A DNA stretch of 64,000 nucleotides. Source: Bryobacteraceae bacterium (GTDB taxonomy: Bacteria; Acidobacteriota; Terriglobia; Bryobacterales; Bryobacteraceae). The notes under the pieces are model-generated. The model made no database searches, was not told the DNA's origin, and saw only the letters and a program-made list of their open reading frames with translations. Of the stretch, positions 12,036 to 20,456 are shown one piece after another. The stretch spans positions 124,001-188,000 of the forward strand of contig JAHCHE010000017.1 in NCBI GenBank assembly GCA_026129905.1. Direction: 5' to 3'. Both the position numbers and the translations under genes were made by a program. Position 1 is the first letter of the stretch, and each line of letters begins with the position of its first letter.

Positions 12036-13814
12036 TTACTTCACCACCGGCAATTCCACGTAGGACGGCTTCCGCGCGTCGTGATAGATCGAGTTCCGCG
12101 CCTTCCTCGGGTTCGGCTCGACGTTCGGGAAATTGCTGCTCGAGACGTCGAGACGGATCCGGTGTCCCGCCGCGAACAGATTGCTGGTCGGTCCGAGCTC
12201 GATCGTCACCTCGTACGTCTTGCCGGCTTTCATCGGCCGGGGCTTTTCAAAGCTATTCCGGAACTGCGCGCGAATCTGGCCGTCGGCCACGATCAGCGCA
12301 TAGCCGTCGGGATAAACGTCCACCAGTTTCGCGGTGAAATCCGCATCCGGGGCATCCGACGACACCCAGTATTTCGCCTGCACGAAGCCGGTCACTTCCA
12401 CCGGCGCGTCCAGCGGCTCCGATTGAAACGACAACACGTCCGGCCGGCTGTTGAGGGGCTTGGCGCCGTCGCAGCCGAGGATGTCCGGCCGGCAGACCTG
12501 GTCCTGGGCGCAGCCGGGCGTCGCGGCGCCCACGCCGTAGCGGCCGCCGATGGTGGGGACCGGATTCATCGGATCGTAGTCGTAGGAGGAAGGCTCGCCC
12601 GCGCCCGCCGGACGCGCCGTTCTCAGCCCGCCTCCGGGATGCAAATAGTAACGCACGCCGCCGGCCGCCGGATGAGGCCACGCCGCCGCCGTGCGCCATT
12701 CTCCTCCGTGATCCAACTTGCCTTCCGCGGTCCGCGAACCGCTGCCGCCGCCCATGCGGAAGATCCGGACCGGTTCGGAACCGATCAACGCGAGCGGCTT
12801 CCCTTTCAAGGTGTGGTCGAACCAATCGGCGATATATGCCCGGGTCTCCAGTCCCGCCGCTTCGCCGAACCATGCATCGCCGCACTGCCGCCCGCCGACG
12901 CCATGTGGCCACGGGCCTACGATCAGCTTCTTCGCCGATTTCTGCTTTTCCGATAATGCGGCGAAAGTCCGGATCGAGCCGGGCCCGAAATAGTCGTACC
13001 ATCCGGTTAAAAAGACGGTTGGAACATCTTTCATCTCGCGGTAGTACCCGGCCGTGTACCAGCCGCGCTGTTTCCAGTAGCGATCGAAGGCTGGGTGGGC
13101 GTAGAGATCCTCGTACATTCGCTGCTGAGCGGGAAAGCCGCGAAAAATCTCCCCGCGTTTCTTCGGATCTTCGCGCAGCCAGGCGCCCGGCTGCTTGGCG
13201 ATTTCGTTCATTTTCTCCACGGCATCCGGATTTGCCGAGGCTTGCTGCGAGGACCGCGCCGAGCCCAGCAGCCACAGCGGCCACCCCAGGTTCAGCGCGC
13301 CGCCGGGATAGCCGAACTCCTGGTAGAAGTTGGCGCCTCCTACCACCGCGAACATCGCCTCCAGACGCGGCGGCTTGTACATCGCCGCGTGGTACTGGTC
13401 CCAGGCGAGGTACGACCCGCCCAGCGTCCCGACCTTGCCGTTGGACCACGGCTGCGCCCCGGCCCATTCGATCGCGTCATAGCCGTCCTTGCCTTCATTG
13501 AGGAAGGCATAGAACTCCCCCTCGGACGCGAACCGGCCGCGGCAATCCTGGGCCGCGACCACGTAGCCTCGCCGCGCGAGATACTCCGCGTCGCCCCGCA
13601 CGCCCGCCTTGTTGTACGGCGTCCGAACCAGCAGCACGGGGAACCGCTCGTCCACCGCCTGGCCGGAGCGCGCCGGCCGGTAGATGTCGGTGGCCAGTTT
13701 CACGCCGTCCCGCATGGCGACCATCTCGGTGGAGACGGTAAAGGAATCGAACTCCTGGGCGGCGCCGATTGCCGCAAGCCACAGTACGCTTCCCCAGATC
13801 GTGCGATGTGCCAT
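12036..13814 (-). CDS. Secreted CocE/NonD (S15-like) hydrolase
   Basis: The 592-residue product has a signal peptide (cleavage near GAAQEF, residue 20). The alpha/beta hydrolase core carries the nucleophile in GGSYLAW (Ser134), an acid in TGWYDYF and a histidine in GPWPHG. A C-terminal jelly-roll domain follows (VEVTGFVQAKYWVSSDAPDADF). These features define the X-Pro dipeptidyl-peptidase/cocaine-esterase family; substrates range from peptides to acyl esters and cannot be fixed here. CGGAGGATC precedes the ATG. It stands alone on the minus strand. Confidence 0.88.
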   Translation of the reverse strand: MAHRTIWGSVLWLAAIGAAQEFDSFTVSTEMVAMRDGVKLATDIYRPARSGQAVDERFPVLLVRTPYNKAGVRGDAEYLARRGYVVAAQDCRGRFASEGEFYAFLNEGKDGYDAIEWAGAQPWSNGKVGTLGGSYLAWDQYHAAMYKPPRLEAMFAVVGGANFYQEFGYPGGALNLGWPLWLLGSARSSQQASANPDAVEKMNEIAKQPGAWLREDPKKRGEIFRGFPAQQRMYEDLYAHPAFDRYWKQRGWYTAGYYREMKDVPTVFLTGWYDYFGPGSIRTFAALSEKQKSAKKLIVGPWPHGVGGRQCGDAWFGEAAGLETRAYIADWFDHTLKGKPLALIGSEPVRIFRMGGGSGSRTAEGKLDHGGEWRTAAAWPHPAAGGVRYYLHPGGGLRTARPAGAGEPSSYDYDPMNPVPTIGGRYGVGAATPGCAQDQVCRPDILGCDGAKPLNSRPDVLSFQSEPLDAPVEVTGFVQAKYWVSSDAPDADFTAKLVDVYPDGYALIVADGQIRAQFRNSFEKPRPMKAGKTYEVTIELGPTSNLFAAGHRIRLDVSSSNFPNVEPNPRKARNSIYHDARKPSYVELPVVK

Positions 13815-13940
13815 TGTCGATCCTCCGAGGCGCCGCGCGGCGTCAGCCCCGAAGCTCCGGCGCGGCGAACCTACATCATAAGCCCATTCGCCGGAATCGA
13901 CGGAGAAGCCGACAGCGAGCCCTGGCGCTATGACCGCTCG

Positions 13941-15209
13941 TCAGGGGCGCAGCAGGTTGAGGGAGCCATTGATTAGCAACGCGTTAATGAAGTCGATCAA
14001 GAAGGCGCCGACAATCGAGACGACGAAAAACGCCCGCGGCGCCGGACCCGACTTGCGAACGATCTCGTTCATGCACGCCAGAGCGTTGGCCGTGGTGCCC
14101 AGCATGAACCCGCAATAACCTCCGCTCATCACGGCAGCCTCATGGTCGCGGCCCATCAGCCGGAAGATCACAATCCAGCACAGCGCCACGGTGAGGACAA
14201 TCTGTCCCATCAGGATGATGAAGACCGGAAGCGCAAGGTTGATCAGTTCCCACAAACGCAGGGTCAGCAGCGCCATGACGATGAAGAGCTCCAACGAGAT
14301 ATTCCCCAGTTCATCCATGCGCGCCTGGGAGATTCCAAGGAAGCGGAAGCGATCGTCGAGATTCCGCAGAATTCCCGCGACGATCATCGCGCCGATGTAG
14401 ACCGGGAGGGTGAATTGAAGGCGCGTTAGCCCCGAGCTGACCAGCGTGCCGATTCCCATCGCTAGGCCCAGCGCGATCACGTTCTGGAGCATCGGACTGT
14501 GCTCGACCTCCGATTCGTCGTCGAGGCGCGTCGGTTCGGGGCCCACCGCGTCGTTCCCGTAGATGGCGGCTTCGGTCCGATCCACGGGATCGCCGTTCCG
14601 GCCGGAATGCGCCGACTGCAACTTGTACCTGCCGATGAGAAAGCCGCCGACGTAGCCTCCCAGCAGGCCGCTGGAAACGATGCCAAACACCGCCGACGCA
14701 AGCCCCAGCGCCGTCGCGCCGGTCACTCCCGCCTTCTCAAACTCGGCGCCGAACGCCAGCGCCGTTGCCGGTCCGCCAGTCAGCGAGACCGCTCCCGGAA
14801 TGATCCCCAGCAACGGCGGGAGGCCCATGGCCGTTGCCGCCGCCGCGCCCCACGCCATTTGCGCGATCAGCCCGATAACCGCCGCGAACAGGAAGATCAC
14901 CACCTGTTTGCCGCCCTGCACGAGCAGGCGCAGTGACGCGCTCATCCCCACGGTGGTGAAGAAGGCCACCATCAGCAAATCGCGGAGCGCCATGTCCATC
15001 TCGAAATTGATCCACCGGTCGCGCATCGCGAGCACGGCCACGGCGTAGACTAGCCCTCCGAGGATTGCGCCAGGGATGTTAAACCGGTCCAGCGCCGGCA
15101 GCAGGCGCTTGATCCAAACGCCCAACATCGAGCCAAAGCAGGCCAGCGCCAGCACCTGCGCCGTATTCAGTTCTACAGTGAGCACGTTCATCGTGGCGTC
15201 GATTCCCAT
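13941..15209 (-). CDS. gltS: Sodium/glutamate symporter (GltS family)
   Basis: The 422-residue membrane protein has about ten to twelve hydrophobic segments. It carries the GltS signatures LRDLLMVAFFTTVGMSAS and GIIPGAVSLTGGPATALAFG. The second half repeats the fold, ending FMLGTTANALACMNEIV near the C-terminus. GltS imports glutamate with Na+ across the inner membrane. A hydrophilic loop of about 40 residues in the middle is longer than in E. coli. The start could be ATG 15209 or the ATG six codons on. It is divergent from the MarR gene, so the MarR operator region may also influence it. Confidence 0.9.
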   Translation of the reverse strand: MGIDATMNVLTVELNTAQVLALACFGSMLGVWIKRLLPALDRFNIPGAILGGLVYAVAVLAMRDRWINFEMDMALRDLLMVAFFTTVGMSASLRLLVQGGKQVVIFLFAAVIGLIAQMAWGAAAATAMGLPPLLGIIPGAVSLTGGPATALAFGAEFEKAGVTGATALGLASAVFGIVSSGLLGGYVGGFLIGRYKLQSAHSGRNGDPVDRTEAAIYGNDAVGPEPTRLDDESEVEHSPMLQNVIALGLAMGIGTLVSSGLTRLQFTLPVYIGAMIVAGILRNLDDRFRFLGISQARMDELGNISLELFIVMALLTLRLWELINLALPVFIILMGQIVLTVALCWIVIFRLMGRDHEAAVMSGGYCGFMLGTTANALACMNEIVRKSGPAPRAFFVVSIVGAFLIDFINALLINGSLNLLRP

Positions 15210-15365
15210 CGTGGAGCCGTGATTCGGCAGGAGCGCCGGCGTGACGGGGCTAACACTAATTCAGTATCACGTTCCAGGCCGAAATTGTTGAGCGCCGTCC
15301 GCGCGCCGCCCTCGGCCCCGGCAGACCGCCCCGGCCCGAAGATTCTACTTGCAACAAATTTCCTC

Positions 15366-15394
15366 TTGACAATATTCGTTATAACGATTAATAT
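15366..15394 (+). promoter_or_regulatory. Sigma70-type promoter with palindromic operator for marR
   Basis: TTGACA (15366-15371) and TAATAT (15389-15394) are separated by 17 bases, a near-consensus promoter. The spacer holds the perfect 12-bp palindrome TCGTTATAACGA (15376-15387), ideally placed for a dimeric MarR repressor to block RNA polymerase. The -10 ends 6 bases before the GTG start, so the mRNA is predicted to be leaderless. Confidence 0.75.
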
Positions 15395-15400
15395 GATTTT

Positions 15401-15871
15401 GTGAGCGAACGGATCCTCGACGACCTCCGCCAAACCAAGCCGCGCCGGATGCCGGAAGAGGAAGCCTTCGTCACCCTGCTCCGCACGGCCGACTACCATC
15501 AGCAGGCCCTGACCGCGCTCCTCAAGACGTATGGTCTTACGCCGCCGCAGTACAACGTGCTCCGGATTCTGCGGGGCGCCGGCGCCCAGGGGCTCCCCTG
15601 TGGCGAGATTTCGGCCCGTATGATCACGCGCGATCCCGACATCACGCGCTTACTGGACCGGATGGAAGCCCGGGCCTGGGTAGGTCGGACCCGGGATGCC
15701 AGGGATCGCCGCGTGATCACCGCGCGGATTGCGGCGGAGGGGCTTCGACTGGTAAATGCTCTCGACGCGCCCGTTCACGGCCTCCTGCGTCGCCAACTGG
15801 GAATGGTCGGGAAGCAAAAACTTGAGAAACTGGTCCGGCTGCTGGAAGAAATTCGCGGCCGGGACGCCTGA
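15401..15871 (+). CDS. MarR-family transcriptional regulator
   Basis: The 156-residue product has a winged-helix MarR core: LTPPQYNVLRILRGAG, then SARMITRDPDITRLLDRMEARAWVGRTRDARDRRVITARIT-like wing, and helical dimer ends. The GTG start coincides with the expected +1 of the promoter just upstream; an ATG at 15449 is the alternative, also without a ribosome binding site. Because the operator palindrome lies inside its own promoter, autorepression is likely. The pirin gene follows 42 bases later and is probably in the same transcript, a common pairing in which the ligand may be a phenolic or quinone compound. Confidence 0.88.
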   Translation: MSERILDDLRQTKPRRMPEEEAFVTLLRTADYHQQALTALLKTYGLTPPQYNVLRILRGAGAQGLPCGEISARMITRDPDITRLLDRMEARAWVGRTRDARDRRVITARIAAEGLRLVNALDAPVHGLLRRQLGMVGKQKLEKLVRLLEEIRGRDA

Positions 15872-15913
15872 GATACCGGAAGATCGGGAAATGAAGGAAA
15901 GAGGGGTAAGAAA

Positions 15914-16609
15914 ATGATTCAACTCAGACCATCCAACGAACGCGGCGGCGCAAGGTACGACTGGCTCGACACGCGCCACAGCTTCTCGTTCGATCAATAT
16001 TACGACCCGCGCTACATGGGGTTCGGCCATCTGCGCGTGCTGAACGAAGATTGGATTTCGCCGGGCGCCGGCTTTCCGACGCACCCGCACCGCGACATGG
16101 AGATCGTCACCTATCCTCTGGAAGGCGCCATCGAGCATAAAGACAGCATGGGCAACGGCTCCGTGATCCGGCCAGGGGAGGTGCAGCGGATGAGCGCCGG
16201 TACCGGCATCTTCCACAGCGAGTTCAATCCCTCGAAGACGGAAGCGACGCACATGCTGCAAATCTGGATTCGTCCCCGCGCCCGCGGGATCACGCCGACC
16301 TACGAGCAGAAGGCGCTGGTAGCCAACGGCGGCGGCCTGCGTCCCGTGGCCTCGCCGGACGGCCGGGACGGTTCCGTCACCATCCAGGCCGACGTCGTGC
16401 TGTACGCGGGTAGAATGAAAGCCGGCGAGATGTTCACCCACCAGTTCGCGCCCTCCAACACGGGTTGGTTACAGGTGGCGCGCGGAGCGGTGACGTTAAA
16501 CGGCGCGAAGCTTGCGGCGGGCGATGGCGCCGCCATCAAGGACGAAGCGCGGATTGAAATTGTCGCCGCCGACGATGCCGAACTGTTGCTGTTCGACATG
16601 ATGCCCTGA
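15914..16609 (+). CDS. Pirin family protein (YhaK/YhhW type)
   Basis: The 231-residue bicupin starts IQLRPSNERGGARYDWLDTRHSFSF. It has the metal motif HPHRDMEIVTYPLEGAIEHKD followed by GEVQRMSAGTGIFHSEFN, the conserved N-cupin of pirins. Bacterial homologues such as YhhW open flavonoid rings (quercetin 2,3-dioxygenase activity) or act as redox-linked regulators. The histidine ligands and the final Glu/His set look intact. GAGGGG upstream of the ATG gives a usable ribosome site. It is co-oriented with the MarR gene. Confidence 0.9.
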   Translation: MIQLRPSNERGGARYDWLDTRHSFSFDQYYDPRYMGFGHLRVLNEDWISPGAGFPTHPHRDMEIVTYPLEGAIEHKDSMGNGSVIRPGEVQRMSAGTGIFHSEFNPSKTEATHMLQIWIRPRARGITPTYEQKALVANGGGLRPVASPDGRDGSVTIQADVVLYAGRMKAGEMFTHQFAPSNTGWLQVARGAVTLNGAKLAAGDGAAIKDEARIEIVAADDAELLLFDMMP

Positions 16610-16652
16610 ACGAAGCGGGGCGCAGGGGCGGCTCAGTGAGCGGCTCCGTTCA
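16607..16652. terminator. Imperfect inverted repeat between convergent genes
   Basis: TGAACGAAGC (16607-16616) and GCTCCGTTCA (16643-16652) are complementary at 9 of 10 positions, and the loop holds a smaller GCTCA/TGAGC hairpin. It sits between the pirin stop and the convergent desaturase. There is no T-run, so it would be a weak or factor-assisted bidirectional terminator. Confidence 0.35.
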
Positions 16653-16670
16653 GGTCTCGCGCGCGCCTGG

Positions 16671-17486
16671 TCAGGCAGCCTTCCGGGCGGAAACCGGACC
16701 GTCGAGCCGGGCCACGCGAGCCGAACGCACCACGCCGAGCAGCTTGAGGATTCGGATCTGAATCCATGACAGATCGAACTCGTACCACGCCAGGCCGTGC
16801 CGCGCCGAGGTCGGGTGGGCGTGATGATTGTTGTGCCAGCCCTCCCCGAACGTGATCAAGGCCACCAGCCAGTTGTTGCGGGAATCGTCCCGCGTGGCAA
16901 ACCGGCGGGAGCCCCACATGTGCGTCGCCGAGTTGACCAGGCACGTGGCGTGGAGGCTCACCACGGTGCGCAGGCAGACGCCCCACAATACCAGCGGGAG
17001 GCCCCCGATAGCGAACAACAATATGGTGAGAGCGGCGATGGGCGCCCAGTGGTAGGTGTTCAGCCAGGAGTAGTAACGGCTCTTTGCCAGATCGGGGGCA
17101 TGCTTCGCCATCTTACGCGTGTCGTTGTGATTGGCTTCCCCTAAGAGAATCCAGCCGATGTGGGCCCACCATCCGCCATCTCTGGGCGAGTGCGGATCGC
17201 CGGGTTTGTCCGAGTTCCGGTGATGAATCCGGTGGGTTGCCGCCCAGGAGATCGGTCCCCCCTGCATCGCCAGCGCGCCGCAGAACGCCAGAAAGTACTC
17301 CAACGCCCGCGGCGCGTCGTACGATCCGTGCGTTAGCAGGCGGTGGTATCCCATCGAGATGCCAAGGCCGGTACTGAGCCAGTACAGGAACAGGGCAACG
17401 GCGAAGTTCAGCCAATCGAACATGAACAGCGCGGCGACCGCGCCGATGTGGAACAGTGATAGAGAGATAGCAGCGGCCCAGCTCAT
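16671..17486 (-). CDS. Acyl-CoA/phospholipid delta-9-type fatty acid desaturase
   Basis: The 271-residue membrane enzyme carries the three histidine boxes of membrane desaturases: HRLLTHGSYD (HX4H), HRIHH and HNNHH. Hydrophobic segments lie at about residues 5-40 and 135-160. It should introduce a cis double bond in membrane acyl chains to adjust fluidity. The length is close to bacterial stearoyl-CoA-type enzymes. No electron-donor domain is fused. It is convergent with the pirin gene and is followed on the same strand by nothing closely spaced. Confidence 0.92.
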   Translation of the reverse strand: MSWAAAISLSLFHIGAVAALFMFDWLNFAVALFLYWLSTGLGISMGYHRLLTHGSYDAPRALEYFLAFCGALAMQGGPISWAATHRIHHRNSDKPGDPHSPRDGGWWAHIGWILLGEANHNDTRKMAKHAPDLAKSRYYSWLNTYHWAPIAALTILLFAIGGLPLVLWGVCLRTVVSLHATCLVNSATHMWGSRRFATRDDSRNNWLVALITFGEGWHNNHHAHPTSARHGLAWYEFDLSWIQIRILKLLGVVRSARVARLDGPVSARKAA

Positions 17487-17537
17487 AGTTTGGAATCGCC
17501 CCGGGTATCGCCCCCGGGGCGTCGAAACGTGCGAGGT

Positions 17538-17837
17538 CTACCAGCGTTTGCGGCCGTAACCGCCGCCGGAGCGGCCGCCGGAATTGCGGTCGGCCTTCGG
17601 ACGCGCTTCGTTCACGTTGAGGTCGCGGCCGGCCAGCGCGGTTCCGTTCAAGGCGGAGATGGCGCGGTCGGCCTCCGCGTCGTTCGTCATTTCGACGAAC
17701 CCAAAGCCGCGTGGCTGTCCGGTGTCGCGGTCCGTGATAATGCTCACGCGTTCGACGGTTCCGTACTGCTCAAAGAGCGAGCGGATATTGTCCTCGGTTG
17801 CCCCATAACTGAGGTTTCCAACAAAGATATTCTTCAT
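17538..17837 (-). CDS. RRM-type RNA-binding protein
   Basis: Starting at the ATG at 17837 (AAGGAAG upstream) the product has 99 residues. A single RRM domain fills residues 1-80, with RNP2 KNIFVGNLSY and RNP1 RGFGFVEM, followed by a Gly/Arg/Ser-rich tail (GGRSGGGYGRKRW). This is the architecture of the small bacterial RNP proteins that bind single-stranded RNA and are often cold- or stress-induced. A long leader of about 114 bases separates it from its promoter. Confidence 0.93.
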   Translation of the reverse strand: MKNIFVGNLSYGATEDNIRSLFEQYGTVERVSIITDRDTGQPRGFGFVEMTNDAEADRAISALNGTALAGRDLNVNEARPKADRNSGGRSGGGYGRKRW

Positions 17838-17957
17838 GCTAACTTCCTTTTCCGATTTGAAGGGCACCTAACTCCGGCTGGACGACCAAGCGAACGACGC
17901 TCTGAGCAAGTCTCACCACGGATTGGCGGGATCGATCAAATCTTGTCTTCTTGCTGC

Positions 17958-17963
17958 ACTATA
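17958..17963 (-). promoter_or_regulatory. Extended -10 promoter for the RRM gene
   Basis: On the minus strand TGG-TATAGT forms an extended -10 element (TGnTATAnT). Transcription from it would leave an untranslated leader of roughly 114 bases before the ATG at 17837. No clear -35 is needed for this promoter type. Confidence 0.5.
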
Positions 17964-18029
17964 CCACAATTCGTGGCCAGCGTGAGCCAAAACACGTGAA
18001 TCCGGCGCGCAAGCTTTTCGGAGGCGAAA

Positions 18030-19307
18030 TCATCGGTTGGGCCGCGCTCGCTGGATTCCCGCGCCCGCGGGAGCGAGCAACCGACAGCGGAGCGTGTCCA
18101 GCGCCGTTTGCACGGACAGCCGGCGCACGCGGGTCCGGTCTCCGAGAAAACGGTACCGCTTCGCTTGTGCTCCGCGTTGATCCGCGACGCCGATCCAGAC
18201 CGTGCCCGCGGGATTTTCATCGGTTCCGCCGCCGGGTCCGGCGATTCCCGTCACCGAAAGCGCGAAGGTAGACCCGGTGCGGTCGCGCGCGCCCTCGGCC
18301 ATAGCAATAGCCGCCAGTTCGCTGACCGAGGTGTATCGCTCGAGGACCGACGGATCCACCCTTAGCAGGTCGATCTTCATCGCGTCGTTGTAGACGAGAA
18401 AACCGCCGACAAAATAGTCGGAGCTGCCCGGCACGGAAGTGATGCGCTCCGCCAGCATTCCGCCGGTGCAGCTCTCGGCTACCGACAGCGTCGCCATCCC
18501 GTTGCGCAGAAGCTGCCCCACCACCTCCTCGAGCGTCTCGCCGCCCCGCGAATAGATCCGGTCGCCGAGCAGCGCTTCAATGCGAGCGCCCACCAGCGCG
18601 AGCAGCGCCACCGCTTCGGCGTCGGTTTCACACCGGGCGCGCAGATGGATCTGGATGTCGCCCGGGGCGGCCAGGATGGTAGTGGCCGGATTTTGATATT
18701 CCTTATAAACCGGCGCGATCAATTGATCGACGTCGGATTCCGGCATGCCCGCAACGCGGTATTGCAGCCTGCGGATCACCAGCGGCGGAACAAGCTGGGC
18801 CAGGCGCGGCCGGCACTCCCGCGCGAACATCGACTGTAACTCCTCCGGAGGTCCCGGAAGCAGCGCCACCACGCGGTTCGCCTCGACAGCGATCCACAAA
18901 CCCGGCGCCGTGCCCCGATCGTTCGGCATCGCCTCGGCGCCCTCGATAATGAACGCTTGGCGTTTGTTGATTTCCGCCATCTTGCGTCCCATGCGGCGAA
19001 ACCGCGCTTCGATCGCGTCGCACAGGTCCTCGCGGTAGACGAGCGCGCGTCCCAGCGCCTGCGCCACCGCGTCCCGAGTGACATCGTCTTCGGTGGGGCC
19101 GAGGCCGCCGGTGAGAATCACGATCTCCGATCGCTCGACCGCCGCTTTCACAACCGCGGCGAGCCGCTCGCGGTCGTCGCCGACCGCGGCTTTCATCACC
19201 ACTTCCACACCGAACGTGTTCAGCTCATCGGTAAGAAACAGCGAGTTCGTATCGACTCGCTTGGGCGTCAGCAGTTCGGAACCGATCGCGATGATTTCCG
19301 CGTTCAT
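18030..19307 (-). CDS. cinA: CinA family protein / nicotinamide-nucleotide amidase
   Basis: From the ATG at 19307 (typical MNAEIIAIGSELL start; an ATG at 19337 is also in frame) the product has 425 residues. The N-terminal half is the MoCF-like COG1058 domain with ILTGGLGPTEDDVTRDA and ALLPGPPEEL. The C-terminal half is the amidohydrolase domain with LSVAESCTGGMLAERIT and GIAGPGGGT. The two-domain enzyme recycles NAD by deamidating NMN and may hydrolyse ADP-ribose. It follows the TIG/NHL gene after about 120 bases. Confidence 0.93.
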   Translation of the reverse strand: MNAEIIAIGSELLTPKRVDTNSLFLTDELNTFGVEVVMKAAVGDDRERLAAVVKAAVERSEIVILTGGLGPTEDDVTRDAVAQALGRALVYREDLCDAIEARFRRMGRKMAEINKRQAFIIEGAEAMPNDRGTAPGLWIAVEANRVVALLPGPPEELQSMFARECRPRLAQLVPPLVIRRLQYRVAGMPESDVDQLIAPVYKEYQNPATTILAAPGDIQIHLRARCETDAEAVALLALVGARIEALLGDRIYSRGGETLEEVVGQLLRNGMATLSVAESCTGGMLAERITSVPGSSDYFVGGFLVYNDAMKIDLLRVDPSVLERYTSVSELAAIAMAEGARDRTGSTFALSVTGIAGPGGGTDENPAGTVWIGVADQRGAQAKRYRFLGDRTRVRRLSVQTALDTLRCRLLAPAGAGIQRARPNR

Positions 19308-19426
19308 GAAGAAGTTGCGTTCCCCCGTTCGCTCCATGACGCTCGCGGCTCTCGAGGGAGCCGCGGCCGCGAGGGAGCGGTATTCGCCAGTCCACGAATA
19401 GGCGACCGTATTGGCGAAAGCATGTA

Positions 19427-20455
19427 CTAAGGCAGAGGCTTGCCTGCAATATCGACGTCGACGCGATAGAGGGTGTTATTGGTAGCGACGACCATCGATC
19501 GCGAGGGGGTGAAGGCAATGCCGACGACGCCGGGACCGGAGAGGAAGAGTTCTGCCTCGCGATTCGGCGTGATTCGGACCACGCCCTTTCTCCCGGTGAT
19601 CGAGCCGGCGACATAGAGATTGCCGGCCGCGTCGAACGCTAGTCCCTGCGGCCGTCCCAAGCCGCGATAGAAAACTTCCACCTCGCCGGCTGGCGAAACC
19701 CGGTAAACGCAATCGAAGCTCGACGTGGTCGGGCCGGTCACGTAGAGGTAGCCGTCGGGACCGAACGACAGGTGATACGCGGCGATCGACGGCTCCAGCG
19801 TGGTGAAGACGAAAATCTGGCGCTCCCGGTTGATCTTGAAGATGGTGCCGCTGCGGTCGCCCACGTAAAGGTTTTCGTGGTGGTCGAAGGCGATTCCTGT
19901 CGCCACGCCCATTCCCTCGACGTACACCGACAGACTTCCCTTTGACGAAGCCTGATAGACAATGCCGTCATGGCGGCTGGAGATGTGGAGGACGCCATAC
20001 TGATCGAAAGCCAGTCCGGTGGCGTTCATCAGGTCGGAGATAAACGGACCGACGTTGTAGTTCAGGTCCACCTTGAATACGGCGACCGGCGTTTTTTGTC
20101 CGCGGGACCCGCTGAACGTGGTGAAGATGTTCCCGTACGTATCCACCGCCGGGTTCGCCACCGGGTGCACGGAATCGGCGATCTGCAGGCCGACGTCGCA
20201 GGCGTACGTTTCACTGACCGCATCCCCGTTGCCGACCGTCATCTCGCCCACCATTGCGCCCTCGGGAACCCGCGCCGTGACGAACGTATCCGAGCCGATG
20301 ATCACCGGCGCCGACTCGGCCCCGAGCTTGACGGAAGGACGTTTGGCTTTGGCGAACCCCCGGCCGCGGATCTGAAATTCGCCGCCCGGTATCGCTGCCT
20401 GGGGGCGGACCTCTATGATTTCGGGCTTTGCGTCAGAACGTCGTTTGATAGCCAT
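19427..20455 (-). CDS. Cytoplasmic IPT/TIG plus NHL-type beta-propeller protein
   Basis: The 342-residue product has an N-terminal IPT/TIG domain (residues about 10-85: PEIIEVRPQAAIPGGEFQIRGRGF). It is followed by repeats such as ATGLAFDQYGVLHISSR, ATGIAFDHHENLYVGDR and PQGLAFDAAGNLYVAGS, the blades of an NHL/SMP-30-like propeller. No signal peptide is present, which is odd because TIG and NHL domains are usually extracellular. It starts 1 base after the pgpA stop, so it belongs to the rimO-yacG-pgpA transcript. Ligand and role are unknown. Confidence 0.8.
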   Translation of the reverse strand: MAIKRRSDAKPEIIEVRPQAAIPGGEFQIRGRGFAKAKRPSVKLGAESAPVIIGSDTFVTARVPEGAMVGEMTVGNGDAVSETYACDVGLQIADSVHPVANPAVDTYGNIFTTFSGSRGQKTPVAVFKVDLNYNVGPFISDLMNATGLAFDQYGVLHISSRHDGIVYQASSKGSLSVYVEGMGVATGIAFDHHENLYVGDRSGTIFKINRERQIFVFTTLEPSIAAYHLSFGPDGYLYVTGPTTSSFDCVYRVSPAGEVEVFYRGLGRPQGLAFDAAGNLYVAGSITGRKGVVRITPNREAELFLSGPGVVGIAFTPSRSMVVATNNTLYRVDVDIAGKPLP

Positions 20456-20456
20456 C

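Noticed and set aside
12253-13467. A 404-codon minus-strand frame inside the CocE/NonD gene
   Set aside because: It is an alternative frame of a gene with clear catalytic motifs, and its Gly/Arg/Ala-rich composition is that of a GC-driven shadow.
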